Made by a program: the position numbers and the translations under genes
The notes under the pieces: generated by a model
The model's database searches: none
What the model was told of the DNA's origin: nothing
What the model saw: the letters and a program-made list of their open reading frames with translations, nothing else
Assembly: GCA_029204225.1 (NCBI GenBank)
Contig: MU831572.1
Span: forward strand, 1-64,000
Direction: 5' to 3'
From: Diphasiastrum complanatum
Lineage: Eukaryota > Streptophyta > Lycopodiopsida > Lycopodiales > Lycopodiaceae
DNA length: 64,000 bases
In this document: piece by piece, positions 23,630-35,215 of the stretch
Position numbering within the stretch: the stretch's first letter is position 1
Layout of the letters: every line of letters begins with the position of its first letter

Positions 23630-24503
23630 TGGATGCTTATGGAAGGCCCTTCTTGCTGTCGCGGAAGCAGAAAACACTGTTCGGTTTTGCAAAGGCAAAA
23701 CAGTTTCTTTTTCATTTTTGTTTTCGTATTCGTGAACGATTTCATGTCTTTGAATTTTCTTTTGTGCGGAAGCTTTTACAGAAACCTAAACACTCGGCTG
23801 CACATCACAGAACACATTTTATTCTAGCAATCAAGACAGACGAAACAAGACAAGGAGAAGCACGAAAATAGAGTGACTATATTATCAGTTTAATTTTAGA
23901 GCGAGATTGTCAATGTCTCGCTCGTTGGCAAAATGACACTTTGCTCTTTCACTGTGTTTAGATCGTTGGCAGACTTTCATGCACAGCTCTAGTATTTTTT
24001 TTTTACTCTACTCGCTACCTCTCTCTCTCTATCTCTTACATATATTCTATCTATTCAAATCCCTTCACATATCATTTATGATCCAATGAGTATAGTTTAT
24101 ACCTCCATAGTGTGGAGTTTACAAGATGGCTAAACGCAGAAATCACAAGACTAGTTAATGCTAATCAACTAATCAGTTAGACCCCGTCGTTGCCACTCGT
24201 TTCGCCTGGGCGTGAAGTCGACGACTCCAAGCCCGTTGAGCTGCCAGCTGGCAATGCAAAAGAGTCCTCTTCGTTTGTTTCGTAATCTCCCATTTGCTTT
24301 ATTTCTTTTCGTTTCTTTCGTAGTCTTTCGTTTTGCGTCCCTTTGCGGCTTGCGGTCCTGGAGGTGTGTTTACGATTCACGAATGATTCGTGAATCGTTT
24401 GTCCTTTGAGTCAAGGCACGTTGACTGTTGCGAATTGTTCTCGTTCGACCTTCGATTCATGTTCGTGCTATGGCAAAGTTGCAGGAGTTCACCATTTCTG
24501 ACA
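23630..24503 (-). mobile_element. 3' LTR of Copia remnant H (left end uncertain)
   Basis: On the minus strand this begins TGTCAGAAATGG at 24503, directly after the purine tract AAGAGGGAG. A TATA-like ATATATGTAAG lies near 24040. The left boundary is approximate because no second LTR copy is visible. Confidence 0.5.
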
Positions 24504-25130
24504 CTCCCTCTTGAACCTTGCAGCTTTGTACGTTTAATCCATTTGTCTTTCTTTGTTTGGCGAAGAGTGGCTTGTCGAGTGGTTTCATGAGCAGATCTGC
24601 AATCATGTCTTCTGACTTTATGTACTGGACCTAGAGCTCTCCTTTCGAGATTAAATCTCGAATGTGATGGTACTTCAGAGGTATGTGCTTTGTCTTTGAA
24701 TGGAAGACAGGATCCTGGGACAGATAGATGGCACTCAGAGAGTCCATCATCATCATGTTTAGCCCTTCTTGTGGTATCCCGATTGCCTCCAACATCATCT
24801 GCAACCACACTTCCTCATTCGACACCTTTGAAGCTGTGACATATTCAGCTTCGCAAGAGGATTGAGCCACCAAGGTTTGCTTTTTGCATATCCAGCTGAT
24901 TACAGCTCCGCATGCTATTGCACATCCTCAAATGATGGACTTGCTGTCATCTTTGGAGCTTGCCCAGCTTGCATAACTGTAGTGGTGCAGCTCGAATCTT
25001 TTTTTTTCATTTTTAGCTCTGTAGGATAATCCCATATTTTGGGTACCCTTAAGATATTGTAGGATTCGTTTTGCCATTTGCCAATGTGCCTATCTCTGTA
25101 CTAATCTAGATCCATTCACTAGTTGTTGTA
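24504..25130 (-). pseudogene. Copia RT/RNase H C-terminal fragment (element H)
   Basis: The minus strand reads from HWQMAKRILQYLKGTQNMGL (25090-25030) through a diverged RNase H start to LVAQSSCEAEYVTASK (24870-24820), DSLSAIYLSQDPVFHSKTKH and KYHHIRDLISKGEL, then, after a frameshift, DMIADLLMKPLDKPLFAKQR (24610-24550). These are the standard closing motifs of Copia reverse transcriptase-RNase H. The order of RNase H end, purine tract and LTR is complete. Everything 5' of the late RT is missing. Confidence 0.85.
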
Positions 25131-25872
25131 AATACTTGTACAGTCACATACTCTGCAAAAAAACACTTGTTTTCTGACAGTCTACAGAAATACAAAAGAA
25201 TCAATGACAATGTTTTCCCGATTGTTTGAACACCTTCGACTATTCGGTCATCTTCGATTGTTCGGTCATCCTCAATAGTGCATTTATCTCGGACCGTCTG
25301 ACCAGATTCGCTTATTTGGCCATACTCAAACAATCGGTCGTAATCCGACTATCTGCGGATCGACAAGTACATTGAATCATGACCGGACAAAATCTCCAAT
25401 AGAATCAGATATTGTTCGAGGGCGACTGCCAATAGCATGTAGTGTCTTACTTCTAATTGTAAAGTACGGATAAGCATTCTTTTAATTAGTTAGCCATGTG
25501 TATATATATCCAGCAACTTATCAATTGCTTGGTTAGACAAGACTAGAGAAGAAGAGATCATTTAGCTCAATAATATGTCTATTCAATCAATCGAACATCT
25601 AGAGCGCAATTATTTTGTTCATTCTCTTTGTTATTACAGAGTATTGTTTCAGGAAGAATGTGACTCTGACTGCATTAAGACTGTATTTATTTGCAATTGA
25701 ATAATCAATGTTCTAGTAATCCAGGTTGTGTATATTGTGATTGAATGCTCAATTTATTCATGTTTAGAATCCTTCTTGCTTGCAGATAAACTTATTCATA
25801 TATTAGACTATCTTGTATGACTAATAGTCTAAGTCGATTGCTCTAATCTCCGCACCTAATACACTTTTACAA
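25131..25872 (+). mobile_element. Possible solo LTR
   Basis: Between Copia H and the LTR of Copia J lies about 740 bp with an LTR-like plan on the plus strand: a TGTTGTAAATAC start, a U3-like part with repeated TTCGGTCATC phrases (25230-25275), a TATA box (TATATATATCC near 25500) and a pyrimidine/AT-rich remainder ending CTTTTACA. No primer site, purine tract or target duplication was found, so identity and bounds are inference. Confidence 0.3.
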
Positions 25873-26749
25873 TGTCAAATCTAAAACCAATCTAATTCAT
25901 ACATGGCTATGGAATCGATTGTATCGATTCAGTGACTTCAAAACTGTGATCTATCTTCAAAGCAGTGGAAATATGATAGCAGATGAATGGTGGATTGGTA
26001 GTGCAGCAGTTGACAACAAAAATAGTCAAGATGAAAATTGAGTAGCAATGCAAAAGAACGAAGCAATAGTGAGACCAAAACTTTCACTCTCATTGTAAGA
26101 AAAAAATAAGTACAGGAACGTGGAGTAGCACAAGACAGTAGGCGCATAAAATTCTCCAGCTGATCTGATTGATTATGATCTAACTACAAAATAATTCTTT
26201 AACTAGAATACATTCTCACCAGTCTGCTGGCAAGAGTGCTGATGTTATTCAATGATGATTGGATGTCAGTGCTCAGTGCATTGGGAGCATAAAGTCTTAA
26301 CTTGTAGCCGTTATGCATTAGATGGTCATCTTTTCTATTTGTAAATGTATGTACAAATTAGGTGACTGTCAGAGATGTACTTGAAGTCGTCTGACAATTC
26401 ATGGATTGACCTTTTCTTGACGACAAATTCGGTTAAGTCGATGAAGTCGGACATGTCGATCGATTCAATTGATGGAGATGAATTCGGTTGATGGGTATAT
26501 ACATGACAAGTTGAAGTCGATGTAGTCAATAATTTTGATGTTGGGTAAGTAGATGTTGTATATATCAGATGAGTATACACTTGGACACTTCGGACATTAA
26601 CATTCAACTATATACATGGAGAAGTCAAACCTGATGAAGTCAAACTTTGAACACTTCGATGACTTCGAATTCAATGGAGTCGACTTCGGTTGAGTCTTTC
26701 AGGGTGTTCATTACTCAATGGATTTGGTCCTGAGCATTGAAATCCAACA
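25873..26749 (-). mobile_element. 3' LTR of Copia J
   Basis: On the minus strand the LTR begins TGTTGGATTTCAATG at 26749, immediately after the purine tract AAAAGGGGGAG (26750-26760). A plausible end, AGATTTGACA, lies at 25873, giving TG...CA termini. The right end is well supported, the left end is inferred. Confidence 0.55.
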
Positions 26750-26760
26750 CTCCCCCTTTT

Positions 26761-28660
26761 AAATGTGGATCCTGAAAAACTTGGACCTTCATATTTAACA
26801 TGTCATTAAATCTGAGATGGTGCTCCTTTGATAGAGCTTTTGTGAGGTAATCTGCTGCCATTTAACTATGTCCTGAAGTAAAACAATGGCACTTCCTTGC
26901 TTTGCACTTTTTCTTTAAGGCAGTGATACCTGATTTCAATGTGTTTACTCTGAGAGTAAAATCCTGGTTGTTGAACAACAAAGTATCATCCACGTAGAGT
27001 GTGATGATGACAAAGACTTGATTGATAGCTTTTAAATATACATTATAGCCTACAGAGCTTGGTTCGAATCCATGATCTATTTGGTGGAACCATACTCTGA
27101 ATGATTGTTTCAGATCGTACAAAGCTCTATGGAGTTTGCATACCTGATTTTCTTGACCATTGAGGATATAGCCTTCTAGCTGGATCATGTATATGTCCTC
27201 CTTGATAACTCCATTTAGGAAATATTGTACCTCAAAATTTGCTGCATCAGCATATGACAGTAGCAATCGAATGAGAGTATGCTTGACAACTGGGCTACAA
27301 GTCTCAAAATAGTTGGTATTGGGACTTTGTGAAAATCCCCTTACCTTTCTGTCTGCTGGCAGCTTGGTGACAGTCCATGTGTTGTTCTTGTTGGAGTTAA
27401 TCTTCACTCCTACTCACATATATCCATTTCCTAACTCCAACTATATTATGTAAATATTCTCTTTACAAAAGCATGCAGTCTTACTCACATAAGTCGAACA
27501 ATCTCTATAATACGCAGCAGGAGCAGGATTGACTTCATCGACATCAACTTCACAGACACAACTTAAGTCCATGGACATCCCTACTTTGACACCATCGAGA
27601 ACTTCTCAAGGGAAAACAACTCGATTCGACTCATTCGACACATTTGATGATTGTCAACTATCACTAGTCAAAATGGAGCTCGTCGTCTACCTTGTACACT
27701 ACAGACTACATCACCGTTCACTGTGCAGTAACTATATTTCTTCACAACTGTTAACCTGCACATTAGAGAAAAAGACTCAACAATCAATGGTAGCGTGAAT
27801 CAAAGCTCCTCTATGAACTCCCTTGTATTAGACTATCTGATTCCATAGGATTAGAGATTTTACAGAGAGTGAAGGTAATTCAAGAAATAGAGATAGTATT
27901 CAATTAGTAACTAGCATAGTAATATCACAGCACATAGTGCACTACTACTGTGAGCCATTCTCGGACACAAGATCGTGATCTGATAGTTGTATTCACAACA
28001 TCTTAATACAGATTTTCTATTTTCTTATGTGTGTTCCATTGTCGATTGCCTTCTGATAATTTCTCTCTCGTGTATTGATACTCGTTCCATGACTCATTTA
28101 AAATATCTCACTCGAAGGAAGCATGGTTGTCTTAGACACCTAATTGCTTTATTAATTTCATGATTGTCTTCGACACCTACAAGGATATTCCTTTGGTCGA
28201 TCTAAGTAATAGTCCGAATCAACAGATTGGTAAAGATATTGTCAAAATTCAATGTTGAGTTTTCTCCTTGACTGAATATCACATTTAGAGAGGGTGGCAT
28301 CAAAGTTGATAAACATTATATTCGAATACAATCATTCTGTTTCATATAAATCGTTTCTCAGCAGTGAGTTGTACACTCTATGTCCATAGCTTTTTTTTAG
28401 AGATCTGAATCGGCCTGTGGCATAGCTTCCTCAAGTGTGGTTGGCTCCTAAAAAGAGTAGTGAGTGAACTCATCAGTGTATTGGACAGGCTGAGTTTGAG
28501 TCCTCTCATGGTTGAAGTTTATGGCTGCAAAATTCAACTTTGTATCAGCTGTGTTTGTTGCTCCTGAGTTGCAACTTCTTCATCTTCTTCTAGGTCTGAC
28601 TGTACAAAGTGACTGCTGGAAGAAATCGAAATAGGCTTTCGATATGTATTAGTTTCTAGG
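26761..28660 (-). pseudogene. Copia J reverse transcriptase region with RNase H end
   Basis: The minus strand carries the RNase H closing motif (MAADYLTKALSKEHHLRF, 26860-26800) and RT blocks NNTWTVTKLPADRKVRGFSQ, SYADAANFEVQYFLNGVIKE, VCKLHRALYDLKQSFRVWFH and the catalytic YVDD (TLYVDDTLLF). The stretch between the WTV block and GFSQ, which normally holds the KWVFK...RYKARLVAKG segment, is deleted, and most of RNase H is missing. A further RT-start remnant (MDIE followed in another frame by YNSLLRND) lies near 28370-28330. About 900 bp between it and 27430 has no recognisable content, so two related elements may be merged here. Confidence 0.75.
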
Positions 28661-29036
28661 GCATAAATCAATAAATTGATCTTCAATGAAAGTCACATCC
28701 ATGTTAGTGAAAACTTTATAGGTGTCTAGATTGTAGTGTCTATACATTCCATCAAAAGTATAATAGCCAACAAAAATGGTTTGGAATGAATGCTCATCTG
28801 ATTTCTTTCTGTTGTCCTTTGGGACATGAGCATAGGCAGTACATCCGAATACTCTCAAATGTTTCAATGAAGGATTGGATCCTATCCAGACTTCATGAGA
28901 GGTTTTGATGTCAAGAAGGCCTTTAGTTATACATCAGTTCTGCATGTAAGCCGTGGTTGAAACAACATGTTGCCAGAACGATTTGGGCAATGAAGCATGA
29001 GTTATAATGCATTTGGCTGACTTAACTAAGGTCCTG
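28661..29036 (-). pseudogene. Copia J integrase, C-terminal part
   Basis: The minus strand encodes TLVKSAKCIITHASLPKSFW (29030-28975) and HLRVFGCTAYAHVPKDNRKK with ESHFQ-type continuation to FIEDQFIDL. These are the late integrase and post-integrase motifs of plant Copia. A TGA interrupts the reading near 28935. The integrase is severed at 29036 by the insertion of element K and resumes at 30626. Confidence 0.8.
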
Positions 29037-30625
29037 TGTAGAAGAACTGATCAGACAGATCTTGACTCTAATAACAAAGCGCATAGTTTACTTGACAAAG
29101 GATGAGAAAGAAACGGACGCAAACTCGAAACATTTCTATTCATGACCAACTCAAAAGATTTGTGAAATTTGTCTTACAATCAGCTTGAAAGATTCGTGAA
29201 ACAGTTTCTTGTAGAAGCTCGTGGCTTTCTTGTTGAAGCTCCAAAGATTCACAAGCAGAATCTTGTCGCGAAATATTTTGTTTTTTGTTCAAACCTCAAA
29301 TGTCGCGAAATTGTCGCGAACAACTCGCAAAATCTTCTGGACTCTTCTTCAAACTCACCTGTCGCAAAACTGTTTGCGAAATATTCTAGATTTCTTCTTC
29401 AAGCTCAAGAATTGTCATATGTCACGAACAATTCGCAAAAGATGAAAATGTCGCAAAGGGACAAGTGTGGCAAACAATTCGCAAACACGAAGCTGAGACA
29501 AAGAGATGGACTGTTGTGAATAATTCGTGAACAGAATTTATTTGACCTTGGAAACAAAACATGTATTTGAATATCAACCGTCGTAAATGGTTAGATATAT
29601 ATTATTACAGCATTAAAAGGCCAAAAGACCTGTAAATAAAAGGCCAAAAGACCTGTCCTGTAGCAATATAAATACATGTGCACTACTCATTGTAACTAAC
29701 TAAATCAGAGACACAACAACGAGATAAGACAACAAGAGATGTATATTGATGATTCAATTTCAGAGTTATAAAAACTCATTTTTGATCAATAGTTTCTTAT
29801 TGTCTAAAATCTTAAGTTGTCTCTTACTTCCGCATATAATTTTTGCACGCATATTCAATCAGAGCTAATACTGTTCTATTAGTAAATAGATCAGATACAG
29901 ACCTGATTGAAGACACTGATATTAGTTGAATTTACTCAAACTCTCATCGTGTTCTCTGTGGAAGAATAATTACTATTTTTCCTATAGTGGTATTAGAGCA
30001 TCTGGAATTAAATCTGATACATTGGTATCAGAGCATACAGAAGTAAAGTTGATACGGTGGTATCCTTGTACCCCTCTCAGCATTCTTTATACATCCATCA
30101 GCAAGCCGATATATGAAGGTTATTCAGATATAGAAGATGCCGTCAATCATCAATATTCAGACAAAGATCACTACGATCTTGGAACCAGAAGGTAGTTCTT
30201 CAAGCTCACCTGTCACAAAACTGTTCGCAAAATATTTAAGATTTTTTCTTCAAGCTCAAGAATTGTCATCTGTCGTGAATAAAAGGCCAAAAGACCTATT
30301 CTGTAGCAATATAAATACATGTGCACTACTTGTTGTAACTAACTCAATCAGAGACACAACAGCGAGATAAGACAACAAGAGATATATATTGATGATTCAG
30401 ATTCAGAGTTATAAAAATTTGTTTTTGATCAATAGTTTCTTATTTTCTAAAATTGTGGTCTCTTATATTCGCATATAATTTTCACACGCATATTCAATCA
30501 GAGCTAATATTGTTCTATTAGTAAATAGATCAGATACAGATCCGATTGAAGACACTGATATTATTCTGATTTCTTCACACTCTCATCGTGTTCTCTGTGG
30601 AAGAATAATTACTATCTTTCCTACA
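29037..30625 (+). mobile_element. Small LTR element K, nested in Copia J
   Basis: An insertion with two LTR copies and a short remaining interior. LTR1 spans 29037-29986 (TGTAGAAGAAC...CCTATA); the 3' LTR copy covers about 30192-30625, ends CCTACA, and lacks its first half. The shared ~350-bp block starts AAAAGGCCAAAAGACC and ends TTTTTCC/TCTTTCC TA. A primer site variant TGGTATTAGAGCA follows LTR1 at 29988, and a second near-match TGGTATCAGAGCA at 30022. The interior is only about 200 bp with no gene. Flanking 5-mers are TCCTG (29032-29036) and TCTTG (30626-30630), a target duplication with one mismatch. Removing the insert keeps Copia J's integrase in frame. Confidence 0.85.
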
Positions 30626-30960
30626 TCTTGTTCTTCCAGCTTTCTGCTAGTCCATTTGATTGTGGAGAGTAGGAAGCAGCAAACTGCTACTCGATGCCAT
30701 TGGCTGTGCAGTAATCCTTGAATTCATTTGAGATGTATTCAATGCCATTGTCGCTCCTAAGAGCTTTGATTTTCTTGCATGTCTGCAACTCTGCATTTTC
30801 TTTGTATTTCTTGAAGAACTAGAAAGCTTCAGAGTTGTGCTTCAGAAAATATACAACATTTCTTTTAGAATAGGAGACTTTCTAGCGGAGAAGCTGAAGA
30901 ATCGCCGGCCCAGTTTTCTTTAGTGCAGTAGAGATTTCTTCAAAACTTTTTGATGATTTT
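30626..30960 (-). pseudogene. Copia J integrase, catalytic-core part
   Basis: The minus strand reads CKKIKALRSDNGIEYISNEF (30790-30730), a TAG stop, then QFAASYSPQSNGLAES. This contains the second catalytic Asp region (LRSDNG) and the YSPQSNG motif before the last catalytic Glu (here AES instead of AER). Another TAG lies upstream in the EAF-FFKKY block near 30822. The reading fades beyond 30960. Confidence 0.85.
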
Positions 30961-31191
30961 TTTAGCTCTACACTCATTCAAGATGAACATATTTTCTAAG
31001 TGCACTGTAGTGAGATGGGTCTTTATCTAAACGTGATGCTATCAGTGGCGTCCATTGCACTAGCATCTGCCTGGGGAGCTAAGGTAAAAAACTCTTCGCT
31101 AGATCCATTACTTGCAACTTATCCATCTCGACCAAAAGAAGAGGGCAGGTACTATTGCATGGCGTGGAAAAAATAGGTGTATGCCAAGTAT

Positions 31192-32403
31192 TGTAGCGCA
31201 GGCATCCTAAAGGGAGCCGGGAACCACGACTTAGTGAAGCGCAGGCATCCCAAAGGGAGCCGGGAACCACGACTTAGCTTCCCAGCCTTCAACTCTTGCC
31301 ATCCAAACCCACTGGACATACAAGCAGCCAACTCGCCAACAACGATCAGACTTAACCCACTTGAAGCTCCGAAAACCAACATTGAGATCCAATCTGGCGC
31401 CATGCCAGATCGGGGGTCCCGATGTGGGTGACTTCCCTCCAAGCAAGCCGCCCGACATACATCAAACTTAACCAAATTGAAGCTTCGTTACAAACGAGTA
31501 ACATCCATTGCAAGCAAGCAGTCTAACTTACATCAGACTTAACCAATTGAAAGCTTCGTCACGAGCGCTGGAAGCCAACCTGGCGCCACGCCAGACTGGA
31601 CAGCCATAAACAGGTAACTTCCACCCAAGCAAGCCATCCAACTCAGCCGACAGGTTAGAGCCCGTTCCCCAAGAGCTTAACCCATTCACGTTCATGCAAG
31701 GAACACTCAGAAGCACAAGCCGCTACAGATATGGAGACAACCAATTCCTGGACCAAATGGTCCCGACAGCATACTACTGGCGTCCTGGGATACGACCCTC
31801 CGCTATGTGCCAAGTTAAAAATTTTGAAAGCGGCCTTACAACTGGCGCTTTTACCGAACACTAAAATCCAGAAGGTAATCAGAGTCAGTTACATTTCAAG
31901 TGTGTGACCGACCCTAGTCTCCGGGGCGCTAGCATGCCAAGGCGAGAGCCATGACAACATTCCAGCAAGGGAGGCTGAGACTTGGTTGGAGCTCGCCCTG
32001 AGTCGCAACCCGCACTCCCATATAGTATTGGTGTGATTCGGCACCCCCCCTCATACCAAGCACTCTACTCAAGCTGGTAAAGCACGTTTTTCTCTCTCTA
32101 GGATTTTCTCTTTCTAGAAAGTCATTTTCTCTCTCTAGATTTTATTGATCCCCAGGCTTCCTTTAATCATGCCTAGATCGTGTGAGGTGATTGCACATCG
32201 ATCTGAGCTCTCTGGACTCCACTAGAACCGATCAAATATTTTCAGCCATAGGAACTTGGTGCCGGCTGGATTCTGGTCACAGTGGCGTCGGGAGCGGCGC
32301 GGGCGCCGTTGGCGCCTGGAGCAGCAGGGGCGCTGCTGGCGCCGGGGACATAGCTGGCGCCGATGGCGCCAGAAGTAAAGCTTGTAAAGGTAGCTTTACA
32401 ACA
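31192..32403 (-). mobile_element. LARD-type LTR copy A
   Basis: One of four related LTRs. On the minus strand it starts TGTTGTAAAGCTACC at 32403 after the purine tract GGTGGGTGGA, and ends GCGCTACA at 31192. The U3 end is GC-rich with many GGCGCC palindromes. A 47-bp piece (GCGCAGGCATCC...CGACTTAG) is duplicated in tandem at 31195-31285. No coding sequence is evident. Confidence 0.85.
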
Positions 32404-33972
32404 TCCACCCACCGTTATAAAATCTGATGTCGTCATCAAATGTCAGATTAAAGTAAAGGTGTCTCCCAATTAAAATAACTATACATTTAAGCTACTTGGC
32501 ACAGTACTCAATTTACTTGCCACTTTTTATTAACATTGAAGCTAGCACACCATAAGTCGGAGGCTCAGCTCTTTGTACTGAAAAATTACATAACTTGAAA
32601 ATTTCTCTTTGTTTGGGAAAAGCGTAGATTTTATATCGCTTACGTAAAACCCAAGAACCTTATTAGTTGGTGACAGAGGCCTTTCTGTGAAATGTTCGTT
32701 CCTGTCGCTTCTGACTTTTTGACTTTGGAACTCTTTTGAGCTCCTGATTTGTCCTTGATGCACTTTGTGTTGAGCTCCCTGAGATCCAGATTTGATCAAT
32801 TCCGCACAGGTATCAAGGCTCCCTGAGCTAAAGGATTTATCGTTTGATTGCCCACTTTATGGTCCACTCTGTGCCTTGTTGCTTTCGCGTCTGGATTTTT
32901 CTCCTTGGCCCAGCCTGATCTTAATACTTTTCCTTCTTGGCTCTTTAAGGTAGGCAAAGATTGAGTACTCCGCAATGCACCTCTCACTTAGCTTGAAGTA
33001 GCTCTTTGAATCAGCCCAAATGTAACCATTAACCTCGTGGAGAGCCAAAGGGTCGCACTAGTTTGATTCGCATACGAACTATCTCTTCGCGTTTGTTTGA
33101 AGTACCAAGTCTCTCATGCAAGACTCAACCTTCACAGTTCCTTCATTTATCAGCTGCCTTACACGTAACACAAGCGATCGTACTCATATGTTTCCTCATC
33201 ATTGTTGGTCCAGAGAAAGCCTATAACAAACTTTCCATTCCGCAACAAAAACTTGTCAACCTATTAGGTCCAAAGTTCGCCAGTCTCCTCGTGTGACTTT
33301 GGCTAGGTCACCTTGAATTTGCCCCTGTTTTAATCATTTTTCATTCAAAATTTGCCCCAAGAGAGAGGTGTGTGTGATAGTTTCCCTCTTGTTTATAATA
33401 TCAGCTGACCGAACTTAGAGTAGAGTTCTTCAAACAAAAAGCCTTTCCAACACTTTGCTTCCCATCTGCTAGGATTATGGCTTGATCCAACTTGTTGCCA
33501 ATCTCTGAAGAGGATCCTAGTCTTTTCCCCTTTGAGGAAAAACCCAACTGATAACTGGATATCAACCATGCTCAGTGACTTTCAGTTCCGAAGGTGGCCA
33601 TCTAAAATGAAGATCGACTGCCCATACAGATCGATCACAGAATCAGCCCACAAAGAACACCCCTCCAACTATCCGTGCTTTCACCATTAAGCAGCACATT
33701 GCCTCAGTCACGCCCCACCACTTTTTGGTCGATATCCCTTATAGCTAAACGATCGACAGCTATCCCGCACCGGCAGCTAACCACCCATGCTTTACACCCG
33801 AATTCGAGCAGCATCTCTGTATCAATGGTTAACCCGTACAGTTCGAATATGTCGCTCCGCAACCCACAAGGTACAGACCGTGCTTACACCAACCTAATGG
33901 CAGCACACTGCGTGATCTGTCCTACGTGCACACAACGCTAGGCCCGAACTGCGAGAACTGACCGTGCTTACA
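32404..33972 (-). mobile_element. Internal segment between LTRs A and B (1.57 kb, no primer site)
   Basis: Homologous to the longer internal segment at 35216-37795 but shortened. About 640 bp is missing near 33612, where the reading jumps from the equivalent of 36600 to that of 37268, and the segment joins LTR B at ...GTGCTTACA/TGTAGC without the tRNA primer site. The polypurine tract at the LTR A side is present. Open frames do not agree between copies, so I regard it as non-coding. Confidence 0.8.
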
Positions 33973-35215
33973 TGTAGCGCAGGCATCCCAAAGGGAGCCG
34001 GGAACCACGACTTAGCTTCTCAGCCTTCAACTCTTGCCATCCAAACCCACTTGACATACAAGCAGCCAACTCGCCAATAACGATCAGACTCAACCGACTT
34101 GAAGTTCCTGAAAACCAACATTGAGATCCAACCTGGCGCCATGCCAGATCGGGGGTCCCGATGTGGGTGACTTCCCTCCAAGCAAGTCGCCCGACATACA
34201 TCAAACTTAACCAACTCGAAGCTTCGTTACAAACGAGTAACATCCAATCCAAGCAAGCGGTCTGACTTACATCAGAATTAACCAACTGAAAGCTTCGTCA
34301 CGAGCGCTGGAAGCTAGCCTGGTGCCACGCCAAACTGGACAGCCATAAACAGGTAACTTCCACTCAAGCAAGCCATCCAACTCAGCTGACAGGTTAGAGC
34401 CCGTTCCCCAAGAGCTTAATCCATTCAAGTTCATGCAAGGAACAGTCAGCACCACAAGCCGCGACAGATATGGAGACAACCAGTTCCTGGACCAAATGGT
34501 CCCGACAGCAGACCGCTGGCGTCACGGACCGAATGGTCCCGACGGCATACCGCTGGTGTCCCGGGATATGACCCTCAGCTATGTGCCAGCTTAAAAATTT
34601 GGAAGCGGCCTTACAACTGGCGCTTTTACCGAACATTGAAACCCAAAAGGTAATCAGAGTCAGTTTGAGAAAAATCCCACTTTATTGATAAATCTGAGAA
34701 GGTTACATTTCAAGTGTGTGACCGACCCTAGTCTCCGGGGCGCTAGCATGCCAAGGCGAGAGCCATGACAACATTCTAGCAAGGGAGGCTGAGACTTGGT
34801 TGGAGCTCGCCCTGAGTCGCAACCCGCACTCCCCTATAGTATTGGTGTGATTCGGCCCCCCCCTCATACCAAGCACTCTATCCAAGCTGGTAAAGCACGT
34901 TTTTCTCTCTCTAGCATTTTCTCTTTGTAGAAAGTCATTTTCTCTCTCTAGATTTTATTGATCCCCAGGCTTCTTTTAATCATGCCTAGATCGTGTGAGG
35001 TGATTGCACATCGATCTGAGCTCTCTGGACTCCGCTAGAACCGATCAAAGATTTTCAGCCATAGGAACTTGACGCCGGCTGGATTCTGGTGGCAGTGGCT
35101 CCGGGATGGCTCCGGCGCCGTTGGCGCCGGGAGCAGCAAGGGCATTCCTGGCGTCGAGGACATAGCTGGCGCCGATGGCGCCGAAAGTAAAGCTTGTAAA
35201 GGTAGCTTTACAACA
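33973..35215 (-). mobile_element. LARD-type LTR copy B
   Basis: About 1.24 kb. On the minus strand it starts TGTTGTAAAGC at 35215, directly after the purine tract AAAGGTGGGGTGGA (35216-35229), and ends GCGCTACA at 33973. It includes a shared block (GAGAAAAATCCCACTTTATTGA near 34660) that copy A lacks. Confidence 0.85.

Noticed and set aside
27529-27798. Plus-strand Ser/Thr-rich frame within Copia J
   Set aside because: No domain, opposite to the element's coding strand, and no promoter or splice support.
32300-32370. GGCGCC motifs in the LARD LTR as TGGCGCC-type primer sites
   Set aside because: They lie within the U3 end of the LTR rather than after its U5 end, and a proper tRNA-Met site exists beside LTRs C and D.
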